From Halisarca cf. caerulea (Eukaryota; Porifera; Demospongiae; Chondrillida; Halisarcidae): DNA of 64,000 nucleotides. The notes below the pieces were generated by a model that saw nothing but the letters and a program-made list of their open reading frames with translations, was not told where the DNA came from and searched no databases. The stretch is taken from positions 198,501 through 262,500 of the forward strand of contig CAUJGJ010000402.1 of assembly GCA_963170055.1 (NCBI GenBank), read 5' to 3'. The translations under genes and the position numbers were made by a program. How positions within the stretch are numbered: the stretch's first letter is position 1; each line of letters opens with the position of its first letter. Shown here one piece after another: positions 10,632 through 22,609 of this stretch.

Positions 10632-13600
10632 TACATACGGTACGGACCTGAAAAAAGGCAATGTAAATGATAATACATGTCCACAAATGAAAATTATTCG
10701 TGACACAACTCCTAATAGAGAAATGTTAAACATTAACAGTGAATGGCTAACCAAGGAATGACAAACGCTGACCAAGAGATGTAAACAACTAACAGAGACT
10801 TTAAATTGAGCTTTAAATAGTGTACAAGGCAGTATGCTAGTAAAATCTACTTTGCAGTTCTTTGGTGGGAAGAATGCCGGAAAATGATCACTAGAAAATG
10901 CATTTAAACACGTACTGCATGGAAACATGGTTGTCCAACTTTTTTCAGAGTGGGATTATTCGTATGGAGATACAGGGCCGGAGCCACAAGAGATTGTGTG
11001 GTCTGGTTTATCGTTCGTGTACAAAATATTTCATGATCGTTTCAATAATTTGGCAAATGTTGAGCATATGTGGGACTGTATGTAATGCTACAAAACTACA
11101 CAAACTTGGCAAATACAAGCATGTGTGAATCTCTGGCACTAACAAACTCATTGCCCTCTACTTCTAGGTCTATACTGTCAGGAACCCATTGCAGACTGGA
11201 GCTAGTAGAGCAAGCACATTGCTATCGGCCATGTGGTATTGCATGACAAGAACGTCATAATAATATGGCGAAGGTGTGTGCTGTCGTTGGCCTGAATATT
11301 AGTATTATTAACAAGCCGATCAAAGTGATTTCTTGATTGCATAAGTTCAAGGTGCTATAAATGTAAGCTCTTCTATCCTAGTTCATGCATAGATACTCTA
11401 ATGGAACCCATTAATAGTAAATTACCAAGTGACAAGCCCTTTTCTGTATTATTTTAGTTTGGGTATTAGTATTATATTATAACTTACTCAAGGTTCCATA
11501 AAAAGTGGACATGTTGAAACCTGACTAACTGGACTAGTGATGCTGCCCCTGAGATATCGTGTGAGTGCTTACACATGAAGGTTAAATTGTTGCAAAGAAG
11601 ACAGTTTAGACTGTAGTTAAGAAGTGCAAGGAGTATGGGACAATCAGACATTTACTAGGATCCAGAACACTGCCAAAGCTTACAACAGAACTAGTATTAG
11701 TGAAAGCAGTCAAAATGCAAAAGATAACGAAACCATGACAGTTCATCTAGTTTGTAAATAATATTTGCCATTTTAGTTTCTAAATTATCTTTGTCATTGT
11801 AATGAGATGAATGATTGCCAATGTTCATATGTAAGTCATAGTCTAGCTAGCTAGATTATCACTGCTAGTACCCTATGGGCGAGAAAAACGCGGAGAACGG
11901 TCTAGCACACATACGTAGTGATTAGTTAACACCTTGGAGTTTAAGGGTGTTAATAGTAAATTTATTGGTTCACTGCAATGGATGATGGTGTACAGAGGAG
12001 TCTCACGATGCTGCTCTTTAAGCTTTTTTGCAGGATTTGCAGGGATTCTTTGGTGTCCAAAACATGACATTGTCTGTTTAACGAAGTGTTGACACGAGCG
12101 GGAGCACTTTTTCAAGATGCTACTAAGAAAGATGTCACATTGAAAGCGCAGCGCAATTTGCTCACTATTTGCAAGGCCTGCTTTAGAAGATTAAAGTATA
12201 TTGAGAAGACAACAAGCCAGCTTGTTGCTGCAAAAGAAGATGTCATTGGCAAATTCACTTGGAATAGAAGCTTCTTCTCTGATAACAAAAGATTGCGCAT
12301 CCCTTTAAGTCTGTGGATGAAGGCAGTTTCCCCAACACAATCGCCAGCATGCAAGAAACCCAAATGTGCTGAAAAGCACATAAAAAAGACGGTAACTCGA
12401 GCTTCCACATGCGTGAGAAGCCTTGCTGCACTCATGGACACGATGCTGATGGAGATGAGGTTGCCACCAACCTTTCCACCTACTATTAGACAGATTGTGA
12501 AGAAATGCACCAAAATCATCGTTGTGTAGTGTACATTGTTGCATGAAAACAGGATACCACAAATTCCAAAAGAGAAGGTGAGATTAATTTTATCACTGGG
12601 TCACAACATGTATACATATACATGCACCAACCTTGTATACAATGGGATAAACCTTGTATCAATATACTTTATACGTATATATATATATACTAATTAGATT
12701 TCCTGTCACATGTAGAATGAAACATTGCATAATATTCAACATCAGATTGATGTTGAATGCATAAAACTGTGTTAAACGTCAAATCCAACTGCATTTAGAT
12801 TATCATCTGCACCATCTTGCTGACTCAAGTTGAAAAGTTGGCATCAGAAATGCAGACACTTCCACCAACAATATGGAGAATATTACAGGAAATTGTAACT
12901 CCCAGTGGCAAGTACAAGAGAAAAGAAGTCCAAAGGCATCATGCATCTGAGTGCATAGTGATAGCTGTTTCTACTTTGTTGAGGGAGAGAATGAGCACAT
13001 GAGCATTGTTACACATCTCATTGGACCAATTTTGCAGCAAGGCAATGTGTCAACAAAGGTATGCCTACATAGATGAGTGCATTGAGCATAAGTCATGCAT
13101 GTTCTGTATTACTGATCTCCACTGCAGACATTGGAAAGAATGAGTCATTTGAAACTCAGTGTAGGGAATACAGCACTCCAGAATAAATTGGTGGAATTGG
13201 GCAAAGATTACAATTCTGAGTGTAACAAATGGGCACCACAAAGCAAAGAAATAATTTTAATTCATCCAGCCTGTAAAATTGGTCTATTAAGAGTAACTGT
13301 TATTATAGGGTCATATTAGCTGATTTTTCTGTTTGCAGGGTCGGACTATAAGCTTGTTGGTGACAAGGGTGGTCCCAAGACATATGACACAGGATTCACA
13401 AACAAGAGACTATCACCGGTTCCACATGTACGCTGTAAAGCACAGAATTATAGCCCAGTCAGGTGAGATCTATAATAATTAATATACATATTACAGTAAC
13501 TGTTATTGTGACATATAATGCATGCTATACTGCATATTGGTCCATGCATGCATGGACTTGCATGGGCAGTGTAACTCAGAGATTTGACATTGCATGCATG

Positions 13601-14097
13601 ATTCAAAAAATCATATAATGTCAATTTATGATATGAGGCATGCAATGACATGCATGCATGCATACACTTTGAGTATTGAATTTTGCATGTCCCTTTTATT
13701 GTAAAAATATATATATATTAATTGCATGTATACCGTCAATGTAGATTTGCCCAACGACAAGCCTCAAGGTGACATCAGGAAAGCTCCAGATGATATTTTC
13801 ATGCCTACAAAACATGACAATGAAGCTTTGCAGAAGGACTTCATATTGCTAATTTCCTTGTGCTAATCAAGTATTTACCTGCTTTGGAGGAATATGAGTC
13901 TCTGGTCTCTCAGCATATAAGCCATGCAAAGACAATTGAAATGTCAAAGAAGAGTGAAATAGTGAGAATGCATATAATTGCAATTACCGATAATAGCTCA
14001 GGTTACAGGATATAATTATAATACTGTGTGCTCACAAAATTTAAAACAGTTACTTTACACCTTTCAATTTATATTATCCTTAGGTATATCCTTCATA

Positions 14098-14851
14098 CAG
14101 TACGCGTCACAAAAAACTTTACGTATTGTATTGTTATTACGTCGTTGCGTAATGTTATTGCGCTGTTTTGTAATGTAGTTACAAATGGCGTCGAACGACG
14201 AAATCAGCGCAGTCGAGAATATCGTTTCGTATTACCTCCGTAGTTACAAATTGTTATTCGTTTGTACTAAATTTGTAATTCTATCTCGTGTAATTCGATC
14301 CTAGCGTAACCCGATACAAGGTAAACGCTTTCAGCCACATCAGAAGAGAAGAGCGTACGCGTACACCTACACAAAGAGGTCGTTCAACGGATATGCGCAT
14401 TAATAATAATTTGTTCTGAACGAATTTACTGCAGAAATGGTTTATTCGGAGTACAAGCAGCAGAGAATTGTATTTTATACAGTTCTTGCCGTCATTGTAG
14501 TAAACTGTCGTTGCAAGGCGCTTTGAAACTTTAAGAAAAAAATCGATGAAGAGCGATAGACGCGAACGGACCAGCTGCTTCATAACCGCACATGGAAGCG
14601 CAATATTGTGAACCAGGCTTAAGGATTGAATGGCTTTAGTTTATTGTTCCTACCATTTTGTACTACAATCGTAGTTCGTTTGTTATAATTCTCGTAGTTT
14701 ACAGTACCTGTAGTTCGTCTGTAGCTGACTTGTACCTTGAGCTGTAGTTCTCAATCGACGATCTGTTATTGCTCTGTAATAACGGTGTTATAAATTCGTT
14801 ATTCTGCCGTACTGTATTTACAATACGTAAAGTTTTTTGTGATGCCTACCG
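14098..14851. mobile_element. TA-flanked Tc1-type deletion derivative
   Basis: Left end CAGTACGCGTCACAAAAAAC and inverted right end CGGTAGGCATCACAAAAAAC, then both continue TTTACGTATTGTA. TA flanks both ends. At 14437 a frame starts MVYSEYKQQRIVFY, the same N-terminus as the helix-turn-helix ORF at 33685, then breaks. It is thus a deletion relative of the 33436-34669 element. It sits inside an intron of the DUF6589 gene, so it arrived after that element. Confidence 0.85.
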
Positions 14852-15474
14852 TATACTAGTCTTTAGTGCATGCTTGTAGGTAGCTTTGGGAATCATCATG
14901 AAGAATAAACAGAAGACGGATGAGATGATTGAGATTCTGGAACACCTTCAAAGGTATTGCCCTCGAGCTGAATTTCATAATTCTCCAATTGCAGTTGTTG
15001 GGGACCAGCTGACTTGTGAAGGTATACGAGCTGCTAAACGTACCCGAGTTCAACAAGAAACCCCAGAAGAGAGATTCGAGCAGATCCATTATTGAGACTC
15101 CTGCAGACTGGCATGCCTTAGTCACTTTTTATGAGGTATGCATGCATGCAGACATCTGTAAAATACATGGTAACAGTTGTATGATCATTGCAGATTATTT
15201 GGATGCTATACACCCAAAAATCAGCTAGGGATAAAGGTACCCAGTGCCAGCTGAGAAATGTTTTGGATAGAAAGAATGTTGTATCAAGCCCCAAAAAGGA
15301 TTTCCATGCTTGCCATGACTTCCTACGGACTGTAGTGGATGGGTACATAATTGCTGCCGCATGTACCATATTCAGTCAATAGTCCAGCTGACATAACAAA
15401 GCAGATGACTTCCCCAATGGAAAGCCTGTAGATGCCAAAACTGCACTGTCTGCTGTAGAAGATATTTCAGCTAC

Positions 15475-15745
15475 AATAATAATAATAATAATAACTGGGT
15501 GGGCCATTAGCCAGAGGCTACTACTAAGGCCCCCAGTATCCCACACACTCCCTCACACACACAATCAAATTAAATCAAATTCAAATAGTTAGTTTGGTGG
15601 CTGCAGTAGGTCAACTTCTCAGCTGTCCCAGGTTGGTGGCAGGGGGGTGCAGGGAAAAAAACTCCAAATGGCACACAGGTGGAGTGGTGCCTTCTGTCCA
15701 ATGCTTGATTGACTTCAGTGCTAACCTACTGAGCCACCAGCACCC
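15475..15745 (-). repeat. tRNA-headed SINE with (ATT)n tail
   Basis: Read on minus it starts GGGTGCTGGTGGCTCAGTAGG. TGGCTCAGTAGG fits a pol III A box; no clear B box is seen. The 3' part ends in GGCTAATGGCCCACCCAGT and an (ATT)n tail on minus. It is nearly identical (about 90% by eye) to the plus-strand copy at 37020-37305. It interrupts the 3' half of the DUF6589 pseudogene. Confidence 0.8.
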
Positions 15746-16679
15746 ACCCTACAATTGAGTTAAGGTACACAAAATACGCTGTCAGTCCAATCTCAGCTAG
15801 CACTGATGGTATTTTTAAATATTCAAGATACCTTCTTAGTCTTGGCTTACTTGCGCATGACTCATGGACAGCTGGAGGGAAAGGGATGGTCCTCACTCCA
15901 TGCGCTTGTAGAAATTCCTGTTGCTCCATTACAAGCAAGGAGGATATAATAAATATGCTATTGAAGCATTCTGCTTATTAGCACGAGTACATGTCACATC
16001 AACACCCAAGGCAGGATTTGTACTACAGTGGAATAGATTTTGTAGCACTCGCAATGGTAAAGGATGCAATAAGCCTATAGACCTTCACATGGAACATATG
16101 AATCGAGTTGTTAAGGATGACAAGATCATTCCATACACACATTTCTGCTAAAAGTGTCAACCATGTTAGTTGCTCTGCAGACTCAGTGAAGAATATTATG
16201 CACAAGTTTGACCGAGGAGCTGAACGTCAAAGATGCACCGGATCACACTCTGCGCCAGAATGACTTAATGATGTTCACACTGTTACAAATACACTGAGTC
16301 TCTTGCACATTAAGTCAATGGAGCCACTAAACAATCGTTGTCACTCTCAGTTTCCTGCTGTGCCAGAAGAACCTTTTTCTGGGGTTACACATAACATACC
16401 TATGTTAAGATCATGGCTAGATGAAAAGTGAAAAGCTTTGGCCAAAGATATTGAATATTACTTGTATAAAACAAGATAACTTGAAGGCAGTAACATACAC
16501 ATTTCCATCACAACATATATACTAATTATGCAATTACTGTCTTATTTTTGTTATTAAATAATATATATGTATGTATCAGATTTTGGTTCAATCAATTTTT
16601 GCACACTCATCATCTTTCCATAATTGAATGTTCTCTATATCAGTCAGAATATTTGTAGCAGTGTTGTCTTCTTCGAAAG

Positions 16680-18117
16680 ACTCCTCCAACTCGGAAATTG
16701 GTACAGTAATGTGTGTTGGCGAAGGCACATTGGACCATATGTACACCGTTTAGGGCACTGGCAGCAATTGTTGCAGGGTTTTTCTTTTCCACATGTACAA
16801 CTATTACATGTACAAAGGTAAAGGCACTTTTGTTGGCAAACATCACAGCATTCATGGAGGATAGATGGCAAAGTATATGCTTCAGGGAAACTATTGAAAA
16901 GTATTTTTCTGCTGCAATTGGAACTGTCCTTGCAGTAATCTTTCATTTCGGCACTTATAAGACCTCTAGTACATCCAGAGTATGTGTATAATACTGCGTG
17001 ACAAGGATTGCCATCACGCCCACCTTTACCACATTCCTGAATATGAGTATATTCAAGAATGTAGTAGACGTGGGTGTGATGATGGAGATTGACCATAATG
17101 AATTACCATACGTATATCTGGAATATTGACACCCATTCTGAATGCAACAGTAGCAAAAAAACTTGACAAATGCCTTGAGCATTGCTGAAAGACTGCAGAA
17201 TGGTTGCTTTGTGTTCATCAATTATTTTTGCGTGAAACATTGCAAATATGCAGTCTTTTACTCTGAGATCAGCATGAACGTAACCCTTGTCCCGTAACAT
17301 AATGTCAAAATGCAATACAACTTTGCACAGGCTTCAATTAACTGGCAATATTATAATCTTTTTAGGTGTACACACTCCTAATACTGCAATTTCTTCAACA
17401 ATCCAATTAAAATCAATTGCAACATCACCTGTTCCTCTTCTTGCAGTGTTACACGATATTGTTCCTGTTCAGGGACAAAGATATTGTAGTAACATCAGTC
17501 AATTGCAAAGATTTGATTATGAAACTCCTAGTTTCATTGCTTGCTGTAACTGTAAAAGCACAAAAGAGCACAGCATGGGCCAAAAATGAGTGCAAACCAC
17601 CCAAGTGCTTGTATGATTGATGGAAAAGATGCTGTCCAACGCCCCACATCTCAATTCAATGAGCATTGTCGATAAAAACAGCTTTCAGGCATGTTTGATA
17701 TAGTACACCCATAAACATTCTTCTCCACTTCAGTTTCTGCAAAATCTCCAAACTTGTGAATAAATACGTAATTATCGTCTCCTTTACAGCAACCAGCGCC
17801 TCACTTGACAAATTGCTAGACAATCGTATGGCCTTCAAGTCTCACTGCTTGAGATCTTGCACTTGCTTGTCCATCAGGGACAGTAGTGGCGATATAACGA
17901 GGACTACATTGTTGAAATGTACTTTATCAATGAATTGATGGAACTAAGGAATCACCTCGAAGATGACTGATTTTCTGTGGCCAGTAGGTAAGCAAACTAC
18001 CATATCTTGGCCTGAAAAGACAGCTAAAACAGACTCTTCTTGCTCTTTTGTCAAAATAAAATTATTTTCCTTTATCTTAGCTAGGGCAAACTGCACTGCT
18101 TCCTTTGACAACGACAT
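16680..18117 (-). pseudogene. RecQ-type DNA helicase, decayed
   Basis: Minus-strand, apparently intronless. Segments in order: MSLSKEAVQFALAKIK with a Q-like region; motif I as DMVVCLPTGHRKS (Gly of GKS replaced by Arg); VLVISPLLSLMDKQVQDL (Ia); KAVFIDNAH in place of a DExH box (motif II); FCAFTVTAS (III); a middle domain with VFFATVAFRMGVNIPDIR (V); GRDGNPCHAVLY (from the Arg-finger motif VI); and a zinc-binding HECCDVCQQKC near 16860. At least four frameshifts or stops separate these blocks (near 17940, 17890, 17655, 17340, 17060). The order and motifs fit RecQ; loss of motif I and II residues rules out helicase activity. It faces the DUF6589 gene tail-to-tail inside the same TIRs. Confidence 0.85.
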
Positions 18118-18506
18118 TCCGCGGAGACAAGTAGCTTTCCTCCACCCACAAGTAACTAAATAGTGCCCACACCAATTAATCAAGAATTCACAACCCAAGA
18201 TTCTGGGTTACGACTACATGATTCACTGAAAGTCACACGCTCAAGGTGCGAACTAATGGCTATGTGTGCTAAACTGTTCTCCACGTTTTTCTTGCCTTCA
18301 GGGCGCTAGCGGAGATGGTCTAGCTAGCTAGACTAATGTAAGTCATTAAAATACAATCTAGGTACAGTACTGACTGAAGGTAATGGTACCTATTCTCGCG
18401 TGGGAACAGCGAGCGATCCGTGAGGGCTGTACGCACCTCGAAGGTGCTCGCAAGGCCTCGCACTTGTTATCACCTTTGGTGGCGACGATTATCACCGTTA
18501 GCACCC

Positions 18507-19541
18507 ATGGCGAAGAATTCCACAATTCGACTAGAATATTGTGCTCGAATAGCGTATATTAAATTTAAAAAGTTCCACTTAGGTGCCATTGGAAGTAACT
18601 GCGATTGCACGATGGGGAAGAATTACGTTCTGATTGAATGGATAGATAAGGAGAAAGGCGATTCGGACGAGAACAGGGTCAACGTGAAGCACCTCGCTAT
18701 AGAGGACCCGCAGGACATCTCTGTCGGTGCAGTTGTCCGAATGAGACATCGTGGAAGACTTTTCCGTGGGATTGTGAAAGATTTACTGGATTGGAAACCA
18801 CCCGCGAAGAAGGTACGAAAAAGAAAAGATACAAAGAAGCAGAAAAAGGATAGTACGAAGAAGCAGAAAAAGGATTGTACGAAGAAGCAGAAACAAACGG
18901 TACGAAGCTGTTTAGTTGTTTTTTTTCTGCGTATGCATGCAATGGTTTCAATTGAACATGTTTTCACGTGTAGATATATCCGAATACCTTTTCATACTCA
19001 TGTTAAGACTTAACCCATTAAGTGCTCGCAAATCAGAATAGGGTAATTATTACTTTCTAAACAAAACCGATGTCATTGTACAGACGGCCATTTTGCTGAT
19101 AAAAAATTCATGTATAAATTTGGTTAATAGTTAGCATAATGTTATCATAATGTGACTATACACACTACAAATATTGTTACTAATACAATCACAGTAGAAC
19201 CTTGATTATCAGGCAGTTTGGGACCAAGGAGTGCCCCTAAGTATGAATCCTGCAGTACTCTGTAGACTGAAACATTCCACATTGCATTTCCTTGTTATTC
19301 TTCAATTTCCTTTAAGAAATGACAAGATTGAGTGGATGCTTTCTACCAGTTGTTTTACCTGATTTTACACACATATACATCACAAGATGCAGCTATAGAC
19401 CAATAATGTACTTCACATTAGCACTGATTATAGATGCATTCATGAAACATTGCCTGGTTAATTGAGGTGCCATTACTTTGAGGGTTGGATAAGCTAGGTT
19501 CTACAGTATTACCATGAAAAGTAAAAAAAATACCGGATATG

Positions 19542-19598
<57 letters not shown>

Positions 19599-19640
19599 AT
19601 GCATGCATGCATACATACATACATACATATCTGCATACAC

Positions 19641-19712
<72 letters not shown>

Positions 19713-20947
19713 CACAGTCATACAATTTCTTTATTAATTTTTTTTCTGATCTTTGTTAGAAACGGAAAGCAACTGAGGGAGGGACTGCATGGTTAGCTTC
19801 GGGTTCACCCAATGTCAGTAGCTGTGAAGAAAGCAATGTTGATGCTGAGAATCAAGCACCAGATGATGTAATGGTCTCTGAGGAAATCCCTTACCAAGAA
19901 GGGGAAAACCTACCAGTGGCCAGATTTGAAACCTCGCAGAACATCTGCGAGGTATCACAAATGTCTGAAGGCACCATTGTGGGATTGAGGAATGAAGACA
20001 GCTTTGTGCATAACCCTGAGCAAATCGAAGCGAGTCCATATCGTGAACAGAGCGGATTACCAAATCGACAACAGATGAGATCACCATATCGTGAACAGAG
20101 CGGATTACCAAATCGACAACAGATGAGATCACCATATCGGCAACAGATGAGATCACCATATCGGCAACAGATGAGATCACCATATCGGCAACAGATGAGA
20201 TCGCCATATCGCCAGCCAATCAGACCATCATACTGCCAATGGACCAGATCACCAGAACAAACAAGCCATCCATATCACTGTGAATGGTCTCCATACCCTC
20301 ATCCACATTATGCTCGTCCTTACGGTGGTCCACTAGCTCCTTATCCTTACATTCATTCTTATCCCTGGGATGGGTCTCCTTATACCCATGTATGTCATGC
20401 ACATTCATATGATAGACCTCCTTTTTCACCCATACTTTATGCTTATGACAGGCCTTTTCCTCACAATCACCATATTATGTCACCTGTCCCTCGTGATCAT
20501 AGCAGCCCACACTGTCCCTCTAACATCTGCACACAACACAGTACCCCCAACAGATACAGTTTGGCAGTTCCACAGTCAAGTGACCATGAAGTTATGGAGG
20601 AAGAACTTAATTTGGAAAACATTCTGGAAAGTGGAGGCCCAGATAGTCCGAAACGCATTAAGCAATCTGTAAAAGATGAATGTTACAGAAAAGCTTCCTC
20701 GGAGGTCAATTTTGCAGTGTTGCTAGTGCGAAAGTGCTACACAAAGGCAGAGATGAGCCAGTCCAACTGTACAGGAGATTGTGGAAAAAGGATGCTATCA
20801 CCGAAGAGAATGTCGGCCATTAAAGAATGTGTGTATTCTGTGTATCCCATCAAGCCTGGTGAAACTGATGAAAGCACATGGAAAAGATACAAAGTGGCTA
20901 TCAATGAAAGCTGTCGAAGATTGAAACGACATGTCAAAAAATATTGA
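18507..20947 (+). CDS. BEN-domain-like protein with Tudor-like N-terminus
   Basis: Two exons: 18507-18899 and 19760-20947, donor ACG|GTACGA, acceptor TTTGTTAG, phase 0, about 526 residues. I chose the ATG at 18507 (CACCCATGG, Kozak-like); 18612 is the next option. Residues ~35-100 (NYVLIEWIDKEKGD..VRMRHRGRLFRGIVKDLL) resemble a small Tudor/chromo-barrel fold, followed by a Lys-rich KKQKKD repeat. Exon 2 has about seven RSPYRQQM-type 8-residue repeats, then a Pro/Tyr/His-rich stretch. The last ~110 residues (VRKCYTKAEMSQSNCTG, SPKRMSAIKECVYSVYP, CRRLKRHVKK) fit a BEN domain, a DNA/chromatin-binding fold. The frame is intact. Role in transposition or silencing is unknown. Confidence 0.7.
19552..19706. 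repeat. (TG)n, (ATGC)n and (TA)n microsatellites
   Basis: Compound microsatellite inside the intron of the BEN-like gene. All open frames across it are repeat artefacts. Confidence 0.95.
20031..20214 (+). repeat. Coding minisatellite, 24-base unit
   Basis: Tandem AGATCACCATATCGGCAACAG-type units within exon 2 of the BEN-like gene, with longer 54-base variants (SPYREQSGLPNRQQM) at the 5' end. All units keep frame. Confidence 0.85.
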
Positions 20948-21169
20948 TTACAGTAATGACTTTGATGTTTCTTATACTGTACAGGCTTACAGTCTATATC
21001 AGCTATTTATTATTGACACTTATATACATTACTATATATTGTACAGCACCATTAACTAATATATATTAATTTAAAAAGGAATAAAATATTATATTCAGGT
21101 GTGATGATGAAAAATGATAGAAGACAGTAAATATTGTCAGTGCATGAGTAGCTATACTGTATATCATAT

Positions 21170-22186
21170 CTATTCTCCTGTGATTCCTCCCTTCTTTTCA
21201 ATTATTTTGGGAAGAACAACGTGGACATGTTGGATGTAACGTTGGCATCTTGATTTTGTCATGCGTTGACGCCAAAACTGCTGTATTCCCTTTACCAGTT
21301 CTGATTTATTCAGTGGTTTCACATATCTGGCCAAATAGTGCTTCATCTCATGCCACACTCTTTCAATCGGATTCAAGTCCGCACTACTGGCTGGAGTCTT
21401 CCACCAATTGATACCTTCGCTTTCATAGAATTCCCTAGATTTTCGAGAGGTATGCTTTGGGTCATTATCTTGCATGAACCTGTATCCTTCTTCAAACGTC
21501 TCTAGAAATGGCACAAGATGGTGACGCAAAATATCAATGTATAGGTCGGAATCCATTATGGTATCAAATATGCAAATCTTTGTAGCCCCTCTTTTGGAGA
21601 TACCTGCCCAAACATTGACTTTTACTGCATGCTTGGCAGCTGGCTTCAAAATTCTTTCTTTCCCAACTTTTACTCTCATGTTCTGTGCATGTCTAGTAAG
21701 CTGAACAGTGCTTTCGTCAGTCCAGATGACGTCATCGAATGTGTCTCCTTTTGCTACACAATCTTGGGCGAATAACACTCTCTTCTCCTTGTTCTTTTCA
21801 GATATCATCGGTCCAAAGCGTGTTTTCACAACAGTCCATTGCAGTTTATTCCTCATATGAATTCTCAAGGCTGAAGGGGAAACCTTTGTATCAAATTGTT
21901 TATGCACAAGATATGCTAACTCCCTCGATGAAATCTCGTCGTCTTTAATCAGCTGCTCCTCTACAAAAAAAGATATTTCGCCAGTTATCCTCGACTTTCT
22001 TCCACTTCTATGGTGATCTTCAAGTCCAAGGCTGGAATTCCAGCGGTGTGACCACTTTCTCACAGTCTTGGCTGTCGTTGCTACGCCTTCTTCTCGCAGG
22101 ATCGCAACTACTTCCACCGCGCTCTTGCCTTGTTTGGTGAGAGAGATTATCCGCTTCCTACTGTAAGCTGACAGTCGCTTGGGCAT
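21170..22186 (-). CDS. Tc1-like transposase, intact
   Basis: 338 residues, ATG at 22186 to TAG at 21170, close to the usual ~340 for Tc1 transposases. Residues 1-110 hold two helix-turn-helix subdomains (SAYSRKRIISLTKQGKSAVE, then a GRKS GRPR-like hook at ~62). The catalytic triad is visible: Asp in VIWTDESTVQL, Asp in FMQDNDPKHTS, and Glu in LNPIERVWHEMK, with 34 residues between the last two (DD34E). There are no stops or frameshifts. It lies 419 bases from the right TIR of the 18365-22605 element and converges with the BEN-like gene. It could be active and could act on other TA-flanked repeats, though their termini differ. Confidence 0.95.
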   Translation of the reverse strand: MPKRLSAYSRKRIISLTKQGKSAVEVVAILREEGVATTAKTVRKWSHRWNSSLGLEDHHRSGRKSRITGEISFFVEEQLIKDDEISSRELAYLVHKQFDTKVSPSALRIHMRNKLQWTVVKTRFGPMISEKNKEKRVLFAQDCVAKGDTFDDVIWTDESTVQLTRHAQNMRVKVGKERILKPAAKHAVKVNVWAGISKRGATKICIFDTIMDSDLYIDILRHHLVPFLETFEEGYRFMQDNDPKHTSRKSREFYESEGINWWKTPASSADLNPIERVWHEMKHYLARYVKPLNKSELVKGIQQFWRQRMTKSRCQRYIQHVHVVLPKIIEKKGGITGE

Positions 22187-22609
22187 CTCGAATTAGTAGA
22201 TAGAGAACTTCACTTCAGATCGACAAGAATAAAACTAACACGTTCAGCGAGAATGGAGCAATTCCGACTTATTAACACCTACGCTAAACCGCACTTATTC
22301 TTCGGCTGAACTTTAACTTTTAGAATATGTCACGCCCGAATAGCCGAAAACAACGAATACGAACATAATATTATACGCTTCGAAGTATACATGAAGAACC
22401 TAGGGCCATTCGCACAGCAGTATAGCGCTTTCCTGCTCGACGACATTTTATGGTTGCGTAACCTTTACTCATATGAAGGGAACAGTATGGAATGTGTTTA
22501 TAATACCGCGAGGCCTCGCCAGGCCTCGCGATGACCACAAGGGTGACAGTAAGCACACGCGACATACTCGCGAGTGGACGGTGTTATTACCTTCAGTCAG
22601 TACTGTATT

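Larger units (their letters stand above)
12029..16433 (+). pseudogene. DUF6589-like transposon protein, decayed
   Basis: Multi-exon plus-strand gene. It begins with a two-part zinc-binding motif (CRIC at 12029, CKAC near 12165) interrupted by an in-frame TGA. Exon junctions I can follow include ..STK|gtatgc (13057), ag|TLERMSHLKLSVG, ..IIAQS|gtgaga, ag|DLPNDKPQ (13746), KKSEI|gtgaga (13961) to ag|VALGIIMKN (14872), and FYE|gtatgc to ag|IIWMLYTQ (15194). Diagnostic segments are RDYHRFHMYAVKHRI, PADWHALVTFYE, SARDKGTQCQLRN and DLHMEHMNRVVKDD, which match the DUF6589 family of fungal and metazoan transposon-linked proteins as I know it. Several frameshifts and stops (near 13855, 15075, 16150) disable it. 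A nuclease role is inferred only from context. Confidence 0.75.
11839..18335. mobile_element. Composite TIR element, DUF6589 + RecQ genes
   Basis: The left end (TAGTCTAGCTAGCTAGA, 11839 onward) and the inverted right end (18335 downward) match exactly for 17 bases and at about 80% over roughly 95 bases. Shared blocks include GAGAAAAACG/CAAGAAAAACG, GGAGAAC and TAGCACACATA. ATGTAAGTCA occurs immediately outside both ends (11829-11838 and 18336-18345), a candidate 10-bp target duplication. Inside are a DUF6589-like gene on plus and a RecQ-like gene on minus, converging near 16.5 kb. A Tc1-type derivative (14098-14851) and a SINE (15475-15745) inserted later. Both genes are broken, so this copy is dead. 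Boundaries follow from TIR plus duplication; the superfamily is not settled. Confidence 0.8.
18365..22605. mobile_element. Two-gene Tc1-like transposon with BEN gene
   Basis: CAGTACTGACTGAAGGTAAT at 18365-18384 is repeated exactly in inverted orientation at 22586-22605, and both ends are flanked by TA. Between them are an intact DD34E Tc1-like transposase on minus (21170-22186) and, converging with it, a spliced gene encoding a BEN-like protein (18507-20947). The subterminal 150 bases at both ends are CG-rich and share GCGAGGCCTCGC-type words. Ordinary Tc1 elements are 1.3-2.4 kb with one gene, so the second gene is unusual. The alternative is a one-gene Tc1 element that trapped a host gene between its ends. 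Confidence 0.8.

Noticed and set aside
12112..12562. Minus-strand frames over the DUF6589 first exon
   Set aside because: They are shadows of the plus-strand coding region.
16644..17096. 150-aa minus frame as a separate Cys-rich gene
   Set aside because: It is the C-terminal part of the RecQ pseudogene (GRDGNPCHAVLY and zinc-binding Cys).
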